Source of the DNA: Cupriavidus necator N-1
GTDB lineage: Bacteria > Pseudomonadota > Gammaproteobacteria > Burkholderiales > Burkholderiaceae
DNA: 64,000 nucleotides
Direction of reading: 5' to 3'
Assembly (NCBI RefSeq): GCF_000219215.1
Contig: NC_015726.1
Coordinates: forward strand, 1,488,001 to 1,552,000
The notes under the pieces are model-generated. The model did no database searches, had not been told where the DNA came from, and saw only the letters and a list, made by a program, of their open reading frames with translations. The position numbers and the translations under genes were made by a program. Shown here piece by piece: positions 17,766 to 26,012 of the stretch (positions within the stretch are counted from its first letter, which is position 1; the number at the start of each line of letters is the position of its first letter).

Positions 17766-18488
17766 TTACTTCACGCCATCGGGGATGAAGACGTAGCCCA
17801 GGCCCCACACCGTCTGGATAAAACGGGGGTTGCTCGGGTCCGGCTCGATCAGCTTGCGCAGGCGCGAGATCTGCACGTCCAGGCTGCGGTCGAACACTTC
17901 GTATTCACGGCCGCGCGCCATTTCCATCAGCTTCTCGCGCGAGAGCGGCTGGCGCGGATGGCGGGCAAACACCTTGAGGACGGAGAACTCGCCAGTGGTC
18001 AGCGTGATTTCCTCGTCGTTCTTGGTCAGCGTGCGCGTGGCCAGGTTCAGCACGAAGTCGCCGAAGGCGAAGGTCTCGGGCGTTTCCGACGGGGCGCCGG
18101 GCACTTCGGCCGGGCCCTTGCGGCGCAGCACCGCGTGGATGCGCGCGATCAGCTCGCGCGGGTTGAACGGCTTGGGCAGGTAGTCGTCGGCGCCCATTTC
18201 CAGGCCGACGATGCGGTCCACGTCCTCGCCCTTGGCGGTGAGCATGATGATCGGGGTCTGGTCATTGGCCCCGCGCAGCCGGCGGCAGATCGACAGGCCG
18301 TCTTCGCCCGGCATCATCAGGTCCAGCACCAGCAGGTCGAAACGCTCGCGCAGCCAGAGCTTGTTCATCGCGGTGGCGTTTTCCGCCACCAGCACGGTGA
18401 AACCCTGTTCGCCCAGATAGCGGCGCAGCAAATCGCGCAGACGCGGGTCATCGTCGACGACAAGAATCTTGTGGCTGGTATTTTCCAT
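17766..18488 (-). CDS. OmpR-family response regulator
   Basis: A 240-residue regulator. The receiver domain has acidic residues D12-D14, phosphoacceptor D56 (LVLDLMMPGEDG), the conserved T of MLTAKGE and K106. A Trans_reg_C winged helix follows, ending in the DVQISRLRKLIE recognition helix and the GLGYVF hairpin. It is very similar in layout to OmpR. In beta-proteobacteria this pair is often simply called OmpR/EnvZ, but no porin gene is adjacent. Upstream there are TTAAC, GTTAC and TTTAC pentamers about 10 bases apart (18528-18551), possible autoregulatory half-sites. Confidence 0.9.
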   Translation of the reverse strand: MENTSHKILVVDDDPRLRDLLRRYLGEQGFTVLVAENATAMNKLWLRERFDLLVLDLMMPGEDGLSICRRLRGANDQTPIIMLTAKGEDVDRIVGLEMGADDYLPKPFNPRELIARIHAVLRRKGPAEVPGAPSETPETFAFGDFVLNLATRTLTKNDEEITLTTGEFSVLKVFARHPRQPLSREKLMEMARGREYEVFDRSLDVQISRLRKLIEPDPSNPRFIQTVWGLGYVFIPDGVK

Positions 18489-18802
18489 GGCGGTATCTTA
18501 GCGACTATCGCTTTCGCTCAAAATGGCTTAACAAAACGTTACATACTTTACCCCGTGGTATGGCAGTGTGCACCAATCGTGCGATTACACTGCGCAATCC
18601 GTCTTTTTGGGCGCCATGCGCGGCAGGTTTCCACGCATTTGCACCAGACGAACCACTGCCTCGCCCAGCCTGCCTAGCCCGCGCTGGCGCGATGCTTGCA
18701 GAGGGTGCGGCGCCGGACGGGGTACCGGAATTCCCGGCTTCAGGGCAGTCCATCCAGTCAGTCCAACGGCTGCTTTTCCCGAGGCCAAGATCGCCATTAT
18801 CA
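18489..18802. other. Divergent spacer between the ompR-like gene and a small secreted-protein gene
   Basis: A 314-base spacer without a convincing gene. It contains phased TTAAC/GTTAC/TTTAC pentamers (18528-18551) near the regulator start and a nested dyad at 18564-18592: outer arms CAGTGT / ACACTG around AATCG-TG-CGATT. No terminator was seen. An in-frame upstream extension of the 18803 gene through this spacer has no conserved character and is not believed. Confidence 0.45.
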
Positions 18803-19150
18803 ATGAAAGTGAACCGAACCCGGCACGGGCATCCGCAGCATGGTATCGCCGGCGCCTGCCTAGCGCTGGCGCTGGCCGTGCTGGCGCTGTGCATGCCGGC
18901 CGGGACGGTGCAGGCGCAATCGGCCGGCATGGCCAACCTGCTCAAGCGCCACCCGTCGACCCAGGCCAGCGATCCCGGCAACAGCCAGCGCGAGGCGCGG
19001 GCCCGTGCCGAGCGCCATCGCGCCGAGCAGCGCGAAGCCGAGCGCCGGCGCGCGGACGAACGCGGCGGCTCGCGCCTGTCGCCGGACGAGCGCCGCAAGC
19101 TGCGCAAGAACCTCTACGACTTCGGGCGCGATATCTACCAGGGCGGCTGA
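18803..19150 (+). CDS. Small basic secreted protein of unknown function
   Basis: A 115-residue protein with a Sec signal peptide (basic N-terminus, then ACLALALAVLALCMPAGTVQA, probable cleavage after VQAQ). The mature part is highly charged: an Arg/Glu-rich helical stretch (SQREARARAERHRAEQ and on) followed by a short conserved-looking tail LSPDERRKLRKNLYDFGRDIY. The tail pattern recurs in small exported proteins of Burkholderiales, but no function is known to me. The start at 18803 is chosen because it places the signal peptide correctly; a longer reading has none. It is divergent from the ompR-like gene, so control by that system is possible. Confidence 0.65.
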   Translation: MKVNRTRHGHPQHGIAGACLALALAVLALCMPAGTVQAQSAGMANLLKRHPSTQASDPGNSQREARARAERHRAEQREAERRRADERGGSRLSPDERRKLRKNLYDFGRDIYQGG

Positions 19151-19196
19151 CCCGTTCTTGTCGTGCCGCGCCCCCCATGGTACGCCACTGTGGCGC

Positions 19197-20459
19197 TTAG
19201 CCGCGCGGCTGGAAGTGCCGCAGGAAATCCACGAAGACCTCCGCCGCCAGCTGGGCATCCTCCGCCGTGATGGTTTCCAGCGGGTTGTGGCTGATGCCGC
19301 CGTTGCCGCAACGCACGAACAGCATGGCCACGTCAGTGATGCGCTGCATCATCATGGCGTCATGGCCGGCGCCGGAGGGCAACTCGAAGGCCTGCAGCCC
19401 GCGCTTCTTCAGCACCGCCCCGAACTGGTCCATCAGCCAGCGCGCGCACGGCGCGTTGTTGACCGGCGGTACGCGCTCCACCTGGGCGGCCAGCCCGCGC
19501 CGTTCCGCGATCTGGCCGATGCCGGCGACGATGTCGACGATGGCGGCCTCGCGGATGCCATCCTCGCCGGCGCGAATATCCATCGAGAAGGTGCAGGCCG
19601 CCGGGATGACATTGCTCGACCCGTTGGGCACCTGCAGCTGGCCCACCGTACCGACCAGCGTCGACGCCGCCGCGCAGCGTTGCTCCACCAGCAGGATCAT
19701 CTCGGCCGCGCCCGCGGCGGCGTCGCGGCGCATGCCCATCGGCGTGGTGCCGGCGTGGCTGGCCTGGCCTTCGACCCGCACCGCAAAGCGGCTGCTGCCC
19801 GCGATCTGCGTGACCACGCCCAGAGGCAAGTCGTGGTGCAGCAGCACCGGGCCCTGCTCGATATGCACTTCGACAAAACCCAGCAGCGACGCCGGATCGA
19901 CCGCTGCGGCGCGCAGGGCCTGCAGATCGCCCGCGCCGGGCAGGTCCGATGCCGCCAGCGCCTCGCGCAGCGTGATGCCGTCCGCGTCCTGGCGCTCCAG
20001 CAGGGCGGGATCGAAGCGGCCCGCCAGCACGCTGCTGGCCAGGAAGCTGGTCTTGAAGCGCAGGCCTTCCTCTTCGGCGAACCCCACGACATCAAAGTGA
20101 TAGGGCAGGCGGATGCCGGCCTGGTTGAGCGCGCCGACCACGGCGATCGGCAGCAGGATGCCAAGACGGCCGTCATAGCGCCCGCCATTGCGCACGGTGT
20201 CGAAGTGCGAGCCGGTCATCAGCACGCGCGCGCCGGGCACGGCCGGGTCGGCCGCATAACGGCCGATGACGTTGCCGATGGCGTCGATCCGCACCTGCAT
20301 GCCGGCCGCCTCCATCCACTGCGCAAGCCGGGCCTGCGCGGCGCGGTGGGCCGGGGTCAGGTAGGCGCAGGTGAGGCCGCCTTCCATGTCGGAGAAGCGG
20401 GCGAGCTGGTCGGCGTGGGCGAGGATGGCGTCGCCGAGGGAAGCTGAGGTCTGCGTCAT
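19197..20459 (-). CDS. Allantoate amidohydrolase / N-carbamoyl-amino-acid hydrolase family (AllC-like)
   Basis: A 420-residue binuclear-metal amidohydrolase of the M20 superfamily. Metal-binding motifs are GSHFDTVRNGGRYDG (His, Asp), GFAEEEGLRF (Glu pair), and HIEQGPVL with the conserved His; the ASHAGTTPMGMRRDA dimerisation segment and late GAGHDAMMM motif are intact. Family members hydrolyse allantoate, ureidoglycolate-type compounds or N-carbamoyl-L-amino acids. No purine-catabolic genes flank it, so the substrate is open. It ends a possible two-gene unit with hpnD, 44 bases upstream on the same strand. A second member of the family is at 45367. Confidence 0.87.
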   Translation of the reverse strand: MTQTSASLGDAILAHADQLARFSDMEGGLTCAYLTPAHRAAQARLAQWMEAAGMQVRIDAIGNVIGRYAADPAVPGARVLMTGSHFDTVRNGGRYDGRLGILLPIAVVGALNQAGIRLPYHFDVVGFAEEEGLRFKTSFLASSVLAGRFDPALLERQDADGITLREALAASDLPGAGDLQALRAAAVDPASLLGFVEVHIEQGPVLLHHDLPLGVVTQIAGSSRFAVRVEGQASHAGTTPMGMRRDAAAGAAEMILLVEQRCAAASTLVGTVGQLQVPNGSSNVIPAACTFSMDIRAGEDGIREAAIVDIVAGIGQIAERRGLAAQVERVPPVNNAPCARWLMDQFGAVLKKRGLQAFELPSGAGHDAMMMQRITDVAMLFVRCGNGGISHNPLETITAEDAQLAAEVFVDFLRHFQPRG

Positions 20460-20503
20460 GGCGGTGCGGCTTGGGACGGGTCGAACAGAAAAGGGGCAGG
20501 ACG

Positions 20504-21340
20504 CTAGCTGTTGCGCAACCAGGTCTTCCAGGCAATCCACAGCTTGCGCAGCGGGGTCAGCGCGATGCGCTGGTTCAGCACCTGGAACTGGCTCGCTTCC
20601 AGTTCGTCGAGCAGTGCGTGGTAAATCGCGCCCATCAGCAGGCCGGCACGCTGGGCGCGGCGGTCCTGCTTCGGCAGCAGCGCTAGTGCCTCATGGTACA
20701 GCGCGCGGGCCCGGCCGGCGTGGTACTGCATCAGCGCGACAAAGCGCTCGGAATGCTCGCCCTTCAGGATCTCGGAGGCCGGAACCTGGAACTGCTGCAG
20801 CGTATTGACCGGCAGGTAGATGCGCCCGCGCCGCGCGTCCTCGCCGACGTCGCGCAGGATATTGACCAGTTGCAGCGACTGGCCAAGCTTCTCGGCAAAG
20901 ACCAGGGTCTGCGGGTCGGTATAGCCGAACAGCCGCGCGCTGAGCGTGCCGACCACGCCGGCCACGCAATGGCAGTAGCGGGTCAGGCCGGGCTCGTCCA
21001 GGTAGCGGGTCTGGGTCAGGTCCATTTCCATGCCTTCCAGCACTTCGGACATCTCGCCCTGGGGCAGGCCGGCGCTGCGCACATGCGGCTGCAGGGCCTT
21101 GGTGGTCGGATGGGTCGGCTCGCCCTCGAACAGGCGGCGCAGTTCGGCGCGCCACCAGTCCAGCTGCTGGTGGGCCAGGCCCGCGTCATGGGTGTCGTCG
21201 ACCACGTCGTCGACTTCGCGGCACCAGGCGTACAGCGCGGTGATGGCGCGGCGGCGCTCGGCCGGCAGGAACAGGAAGCTGTAATAGAAGCTTGAGCCGC
21301 TCTGGGCGACTTTCTCTTGGCAATACTGATCGGGCGTCAC
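20504..21340 (-). CDS. hpnD: Presqualene diphosphate synthase HpnD
   Basis: A 278-residue squalene/phytoene synthase family enzyme that condenses two farnesyl diphosphates to presqualene diphosphate for hopanoids. Features: SSFYYSFLFLPAERRRAI near the N-terminus, first Asp-rich motif EVDDVVDD at about residue 42, and second motif LVNILRDVGEDARRGRIYLP at about 158-177. The position and spacing of these fit HpnD better than HpnC or phytoene synthase. The other hopanoid genes are not in the window, so the gene stands alone here. An extended -10 (TGC-TACAAT) lies 50 bases upstream. Its supply of isoprenoid links it loosely to ispD-ispF. Confidence 0.87.
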   Translation of the reverse strand: MTPDQYCQEKVAQSGSSFYYSFLFLPAERRRAITALYAWCREVDDVVDDTHDAGLAHQQLDWWRAELRRLFEGEPTHPTTKALQPHVRSAGLPQGEMSEVLEGMEMDLTQTRYLDEPGLTRYCHCVAGVVGTLSARLFGYTDPQTLVFAEKLGQSLQLVNILRDVGEDARRGRIYLPVNTLQQFQVPASEILKGEHSERFVALMQYHAGRARALYHEALALLPKQDRRAQRAGLLMGAIYHALLDELEASQFQVLNQRIALTPLRKLWIAWKTWLRNS

Positions 21341-21388
21341 GCCGGTCTCGGGTCGAAGATGTGGGGGGAAGCGGCAGAGGCGCGGCGG

Positions 21389-21397
21389 ATTGTAGCA
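21389..21397 (-). promoter_or_regulatory. Extended -10 promoter for hpnD
   Basis: TGC-TACAAT on the minus strand, 49-57 bases upstream of the hpnD ATG. The -35 is weak, as expected for an extended -10. Confidence 0.45.
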
Positions 21398-21502
21398 TCG
21401 CGCCCGGCAGGGTATGGTCGCGCATGCCGAAGCCTGTCAGCGCAGTTCACCGGCCCGGAACGGCAACTGAGTCTTCATTCCAGCGGTTTCGTCGCCTGCC
21501 GT

Positions 21503-21531
21503 TTGACGCACCCGGAGGTCGTCGCTATATT
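21503..21531 (+). promoter_or_regulatory. Sigma-70 promoter for the RND efflux operon
   Basis: TTGACG and TATATT hexamers with an exact 17-base spacer, the best sigma-70 match noticed in the window. It lies in the 383-base divergent spacer (21341-21723) and would give an mRNA leader of about 185 bases before the membrane-fusion gene at 21724. Apart from this promoter and the hpnD -10, I see no gene in the spacer. Confidence 0.6.
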
Positions 21532-21723
21532 ACTGACCGACAAGTTATTTATTGCCAATGCCGGCTGCCCACGGCCATTCCGCCAGCCCCGACGACTTCC
21601 CGGGCGCAGGGATTGCGTTCACCGGCCAGTCTTGTCAGTGGTTCCCATCCGACTCGTTGCCTACCGATGCCAGTGCTTTGCCAAGTGCCGGAAGTTGCGG
21701 CTGCAGATACCCCTGTCGTTACG

Positions 21724-22881
21724 ATGCCGCCGCGCCATATCGGTCGAGGCGCGACCGTAGCCGCACTTTTGACGGCCAGCCTGCTGGCCCTGGCCGGCTG
21801 CGGCAAAAAGGCCGAGCCGGCGCCGGAGGTGCGCCCGGTGCGCCTGATGCAGCTGAGCCCGCACAACGGCAAGACCGCCTTCGAGTTCTCCGGCGACGTG
21901 CGTCCGCGCGTGGAGTCGCGGCTGGGCTTCCGCGTGGGGGGCAAGATCGCCGCCAGGCTGGTGGATGTGGGCGCGGTGGTCAGCAAGGGCCAGCCGCTGG
22001 CGCGGCTTGATCCCACCGACCTGTCGCTGGCCGAGGCCGGTTCGCGCGCCCAGTTCGAGGCCGCGAAGACCGACCGTGACCTGGCCGCCGCCGACCTGAA
22101 GCGCTACAAAGACCTGTTCACCAGGGGCTTTATCAGCGCTGCCGAGCAGCACCGGCGCCAGGCCAACTACGACGCCGCCGAATCGCGGCTGCGCCAGGCC
22201 CAGGCCGGGCTGCGCAGCCAGTCCAACCAGACCGGCTACTCGGTGCTGCATGCCGACGCCGACGGCGTGGTCACGGCGATTGATGCCGAGGTGGGCCAGG
22301 TGGTGACGCCTGGCCAGCCGGTGGTGCGCGTGGCGCAGACGGCAGAGAAGGAAGTCGCCATCGGCCTGCCCGAAGACCAGGTCGACCTGCTGCGCGGCAT
22401 TACCGACGTGACCATCCATACCTGGGCCGAGCCGCAGCGCACGCTGCCTGGCCGCGTGCGCGAGATTGCCGCGGCGGCCGACCCGGTCACCCGCACCTAT
22501 GCCACCCGCGTGACGGTGCCGAACCCGCCCGCCGACCTCAAGCTCGGCATGACCGCAGTGGTGACCTTCATGCGTACCGGCGCCACCCCAGCCATCCGGG
22601 TGCCGCTGACCGCGCTGCTGCAGGAGCAGGGCCGCAACCAGGTCTGGATCTATGACGCCGCCGCCGGCACGGTCAAGCCGGTGCCGGTGACGCTGGGCGA
22701 GGCCATCGGCAACGAGGTGGAGGTGCACCAGGGCCTGGCCCCGGGCCAGACCATCGTCACCGCCGGGGTGCACCTGCTGCGCGCGGGCCAGAAGGTGCGC
22801 CCGCTGCAGACGGTCGCGCCTGCGGCAGGACCTGCATCCGCCCCGGCATCGGCACCGGCCGCCACCCCGAAGCAGGGGTGA
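21724..22881 (+). CDS. RND efflux membrane fusion lipoprotein (HlyD/AcrA family)
   Basis: A 385-residue periplasmic adaptor linking the inner-membrane RND pump to an outer-membrane channel. The lipobox LLALAGC (acylated Cys at about 26) follows a hydrophobic stretch. A lipoyl half-motif is seen at GFRVGGKIAARLVDVGAVVSKGQ, an alpha-hairpin at about 110-170, then the second lipoyl half and beta-barrel (DADGVVTAIDAEVGQVV). The C-terminus is Ala/Pro-rich. The start at 21724 places the lipobox correctly; an ATG at 21667 would add 19 residues. It is followed after 4 bases by the pump gene. No local regulator or outer-membrane factor gene is present. Confidence 0.88.
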   Translation: MPPRHIGRGATVAALLTASLLALAGCGKKAEPAPEVRPVRLMQLSPHNGKTAFEFSGDVRPRVESRLGFRVGGKIAARLVDVGAVVSKGQPLARLDPTDLSLAEAGSRAQFEAAKTDRDLAAADLKRYKDLFTRGFISAAEQHRRQANYDAAESRLRQAQAGLRSQSNQTGYSVLHADADGVVTAIDAEVGQVVTPGQPVVRVAQTAEKEVAIGLPEDQVDLLRGITDVTIHTWAEPQRTLPGRVREIAAAADPVTRTYATRVTVPNPPADLKLGMTAVVTFMRTGATPAIRVPLTALLQEQGRNQVWIYDAAAGTVKPVPVTLGEAIGNEVEVHQGLAPGQTIVTAGVHLLRAGQKVRPLQTVAPAAGPASAPASAPAATPKQG

Positions 22882-22885
22882 GCGG

Positions 22886-25800
22886 ATGGACCATTCCCGC
22901 TTCAACCTGTCGCGCTGGGCGCTCGAGCACCAGCCGCTGACCCGCTACCTGCTGGTGGTGCTGCTGCTTGGCGGCATGCTGGCGTTCTTCCAGCTGGGCC
23001 AGGACGAGGACCCGCCCTTTACCTTCCGCGTGATGGTGGTGCAGGCCTTCTGGCCCGGCGCCACCGCCGAGCAGATCGCCGTTCAGGTGACGGACAAGAT
23101 CGAGCGCCAGCTGCAGGAAGTGCCCTATGCGGACAAGATCCGCAGCTTCTCCAAGCCGGGCGAGACCACGGTGATCTTCCAGCTCAAGGACACCTCGCCG
23201 GCGAAGGAGACCGCGCAGGTCTGGTACACCGTGCGCAAGAAGATCGGCGATATCCAGCAGACGCTGCCTGCGGGCGTGCGCGGGCCGTTCTTCAATGATG
23301 AGTTTGGCGACGTGTACGGCACCATCTACGCGCTCTCGGCCGACGGCTTCAACTACAAGGAGCTGCGCGAGTACGCCGACCTGGTGCGCCAGGAACTGCT
23401 GCGCGTGCCGTCGGTGGCCAAGGTGTCGCTGATCGGCCTGCAGGACGAGAAGGTCTTCATCGAGTTCAACCAGGCGCGCTTTGCCCAGCTGGGGCTGGAT
23501 ATCAACGCCATCGCCGACCAGATCTCGCAGCAGAACAACCTGACCGGCAGCGGCGTGCTGGTCACCCCGACCGATAACCTGCAGGTGCGCCTGTCGGGCC
23601 AGTTCGCGAGCGTGGAAGACCTGGAGAACCTGGTGCTGCGTGGGCCCAACGGCATCGCCAATATCCGCCTGGGCGACATCGCGCACGTCTACCGCGGCTA
23701 TGTCGACCCGACCCAGACGCGCATGCGCTTCAACGGCAAGGACGTGATCGGGCTGGGGATCTCGATGCAGAAGGGCGGCGACATCATCGAGCTGGGCAAG
23801 AACCTGCGCGCCGCGTTCGACCGGCTGCGCACGCAGTTGCCGGTGGGGATAGAGATGGACCAGGTGCAGGACCAGCCGGAGGCCGTCAAGCGCTCGGTTG
23901 GCGAGTTCGTGCACGTGCTGATCGAGGCGGTGGTGATCGTGCTGGCCGTGAGTTTTGTCTCGCTGGGCCTGCATACCCGTCCGCTGCGGCTGGACGTGCG
24001 GCCGGGCCTGGTGGTAGCGCTGACCATCCCGCTGGTGCTGGCGGTGACCTTCCTGTTCATGCATATCTTCGGCATCGGCCTGCACAAGATTTCGCTCGGG
24101 GCGCTGATCGTGGCGCTGGGGCTGCTGGTCGATGACGCCATCATTGCGGTCGAGATGATGGTGCGCAAGCTGGAAGAGGGCTTCTCCAAGATGGAGGCGG
24201 CCACCTTCGCCTATACCTCCACCGCGATGCCGATGCTGACCGGCACGCTGATCACCGCGGCCGGCTTCCTGCCGGTGGGCCTGGCACGCTCGACGGTGGG
24301 CGAATATACCTTCGCGATCTTTGCGGTGACGGCGCTGGCACTGGTGCTGTCGTGGCTGGCGGCGGTCTATTTCACGCCCTACCTGGGCTACCTGCTGCTC
24401 AAGACCCGCGGCCCGGGCGCGGGCGAGGCCCACGAGGTCTTCGACACGCCGTTCTATGCGCGCTTTCGCCGGCTGGTGGACTGGTGCGTGACCTGGCGCA
24501 AGGTGGTGATCGCGATCACGCTGGTGGCCTTCGGGCTGGGCATCTACGCCTTCAAGTTTGTCGAGAAGCAGTTCTTCCCGGATTCCAGCCGCCCCGAGCT
24601 GATGGTGGAGCTGTGGATGCCCGAGGGCACCAGCTTTGCCCAGATGGAAACCGAGGCCAAGCGCTTTGAGCGGCTGGTCGGCAAGGACCGCGAGGTCGAG
24701 AGCCTGACCACCTTCGTTGGCACCGGCGCGCCGCGCTTCTACCTGCCGCTGGACCAGATCTTCCCGCAGACCAATGTGGCGCAGGTGATCGTGATGCCGG
24801 TCAGCACCGAGGTGCGCGACGCGCTGCGCCGCCGCATCATCAAGCTGATGGATGCGGAGTTCCCGTACCTGCGGGGCCGCGTCAAGCTGCTGCCCAACGG
24901 GCCGCCGGTGGCCTATCCGGTGCAGTTCCGCGTGATCGGGCCGGACGCCGCCGGGGTGCGCCAGCTGGCCGACCAGATCAAGGCCGAGATGCGCGCCAAC
25001 CCCAACACCGTCGGGGTCAACGACAACTGGAATGAGAACGTCAAGATGCTGCGCCTGGAGATCGACCAGGACAAGGCGCGCGCACTGGGCGTGACCACCA
25101 ATGCCATCGCCCGCGTCACGCAGACCGTGCTGAGCGGCGTGCCCGTGGGCCAGTACCGCGACGGCGACAAGCTGATCGACATCCTGATGCGCACCCCGCG
25201 CAATGAGCGCGATGCGATCTCGGACCTGAACAACATGCTGGTGCCGACCAACACCGGGCGCATGGTGCCGCTGACGCAGGTGGCGCGCGTGACGCTGCGC
25301 TCGGAGCCGGGCGTGGTGTGGCGCGAGAACCGCGACTTCGGCGTAACCGTGCAGTCCGATGTGGTCGACGGCATCCAGGGCCCGACGGTGACCGCGCAGA
25401 TCAACCCGAAGCTGGACAAGCTGCGCGCGCAGCTGCCGCCGGGCTACCGCATCACCGTGGCCGGCGCGGAAGAAGAGAGCGGCAAGGCCGGCGCCTCGAT
25501 CGCGGCGCAGCTGCCGCTGTGCATCTTCATCATCTTCACGCTGCTGATGCTGCAGCTGCACAGCTTCTCGCGCGCGACCATGGTGTTCCTGACCGGCCCG
25601 CTGGGCCTGATCGGCGCCGCCGCCACGCTGTTGCTGCTGCGCGCGCCGATGGGGTTTGTGGCGCAGCTGGGCATCACCGCGCTGCTGGGCATGATCATCC
25701 GCAACTCGGTGATCCTGGTCGACCAGATCGAGCAGGACGTCAGCGCCGGCGTGCCGCAGTGGACCGCCATCGTCGAAGCCGCGGTGCGCCGCTTCCGGCC

Positions 25801-25999
25801 GATCATCCTGACCGCCGCCGCGGCGGTGCTGGCGATGATCCCGCTGTCGCGCTCGATGTTCTGGGGGCCGATGGCGGTGGCGATCATGGGCGGGCTGATC
25901 ATCGCCACGGTGCTGACGCTGCTGTTCCTGCCGGCGCTGTACGCGGCGTGGTTCCGCGTCAAGCGGCCGGAGGATGGCGTGGGAGCGCTGGCAGGCTGA
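22886..25999 (+). CDS. RND family efflux transporter permease (AcrB/MexF-like)
   Basis: A 1037-residue proton-driven exporter, the usual length for HAE/AcrB-type pumps. TM1 is near the N-terminus (PLTRYLLVVLLLGGMLAFFQL), followed by a large periplasmic loop. TM4 carries the proton-relay Asp pair in GLLVDDAIIAVEMM, and the C-terminal block contains GMIIRNSVILVDQIEQD and the final helices. The periplasmic domains show the duplicated porter architecture. It forms a two-gene operon with the adaptor. The absence of an outer-membrane channel gene suggests it uses a TolC-like protein encoded elsewhere. The cargo is not predictable. Confidence 0.92.
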   Translation: MDHSRFNLSRWALEHQPLTRYLLVVLLLGGMLAFFQLGQDEDPPFTFRVMVVQAFWPGATAEQIAVQVTDKIERQLQEVPYADKIRSFSKPGETTVIFQLKDTSPAKETAQVWYTVRKKIGDIQQTLPAGVRGPFFNDEFGDVYGTIYALSADGFNYKELREYADLVRQELLRVPSVAKVSLIGLQDEKVFIEFNQARFAQLGLDINAIADQISQQNNLTGSGVLVTPTDNLQVRLSGQFASVEDLENLVLRGPNGIANIRLGDIAHVYRGYVDPTQTRMRFNGKDVIGLGISMQKGGDIIELGKNLRAAFDRLRTQLPVGIEMDQVQDQPEAVKRSVGEFVHVLIEAVVIVLAVSFVSLGLHTRPLRLDVRPGLVVALTIPLVLAVTFLFMHIFGIGLHKISLGALIVALGLLVDDAIIAVEMMVRKLEEGFSKMEAATFAYTSTAMPMLTGTLITAAGFLPVGLARSTVGEYTFAIFAVTALALVLSWLAAVYFTPYLGYLLLKTRGPGAGEAHEVFDTPFYARFRRLVDWCVTWRKVVIAITLVAFGLGIYAFKFVEKQFFPDSSRPELMVELWMPEGTSFAQMETEAKRFERLVGKDREVESLTTFVGTGAPRFYLPLDQIFPQTNVAQVIVMPVSTEVRDALRRRIIKLMDAEFPYLRGRVKLLPNGPPVAYPVQFRVIGPDAAGVRQLADQIKAEMRANPNTVGVNDNWNENVKMLRLEIDQDKARALGVTTNAIARVTQTVLSGVPVGQYRDGDKLIDILMRTPRNERDAISDLNNMLVPTNTGRMVPLTQVARVTLRSEPGVVWRENRDFGVTVQSDVVDGIQGPTVTAQINPKLDKLRAQLPPGYRITVAGAEEESGKAGASIAAQLPLCIFIIFTLLMLQLHSFSRATMVFLTGPLGLIGAAATLLLLRAPMGFVAQLGITALLGMIIRNSVILVDQIEQDVSAGVPQWTAIVEAAVRRFRPIILTAAAAVLAMIPLSRSMFWGPMAVAIMGGLIIATVLTLLFLPALYAAWFRVKRPEDGVGALAG

Positions 26000-26012
26000 G
26001 GCGCCGCGCGGT

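Noticed and set aside
22757..25561. Long open frame (934 codons) on the minus strand opposite the RND pump gene
   Set aside because: It is rich in His, Gln, Arg and Ala as expected for the antisense of a GC-rich gene; it has no recognisable motif and the plus-strand pump is certain. The same holds for 1366-3180 (+) and 8488-10485 (+).
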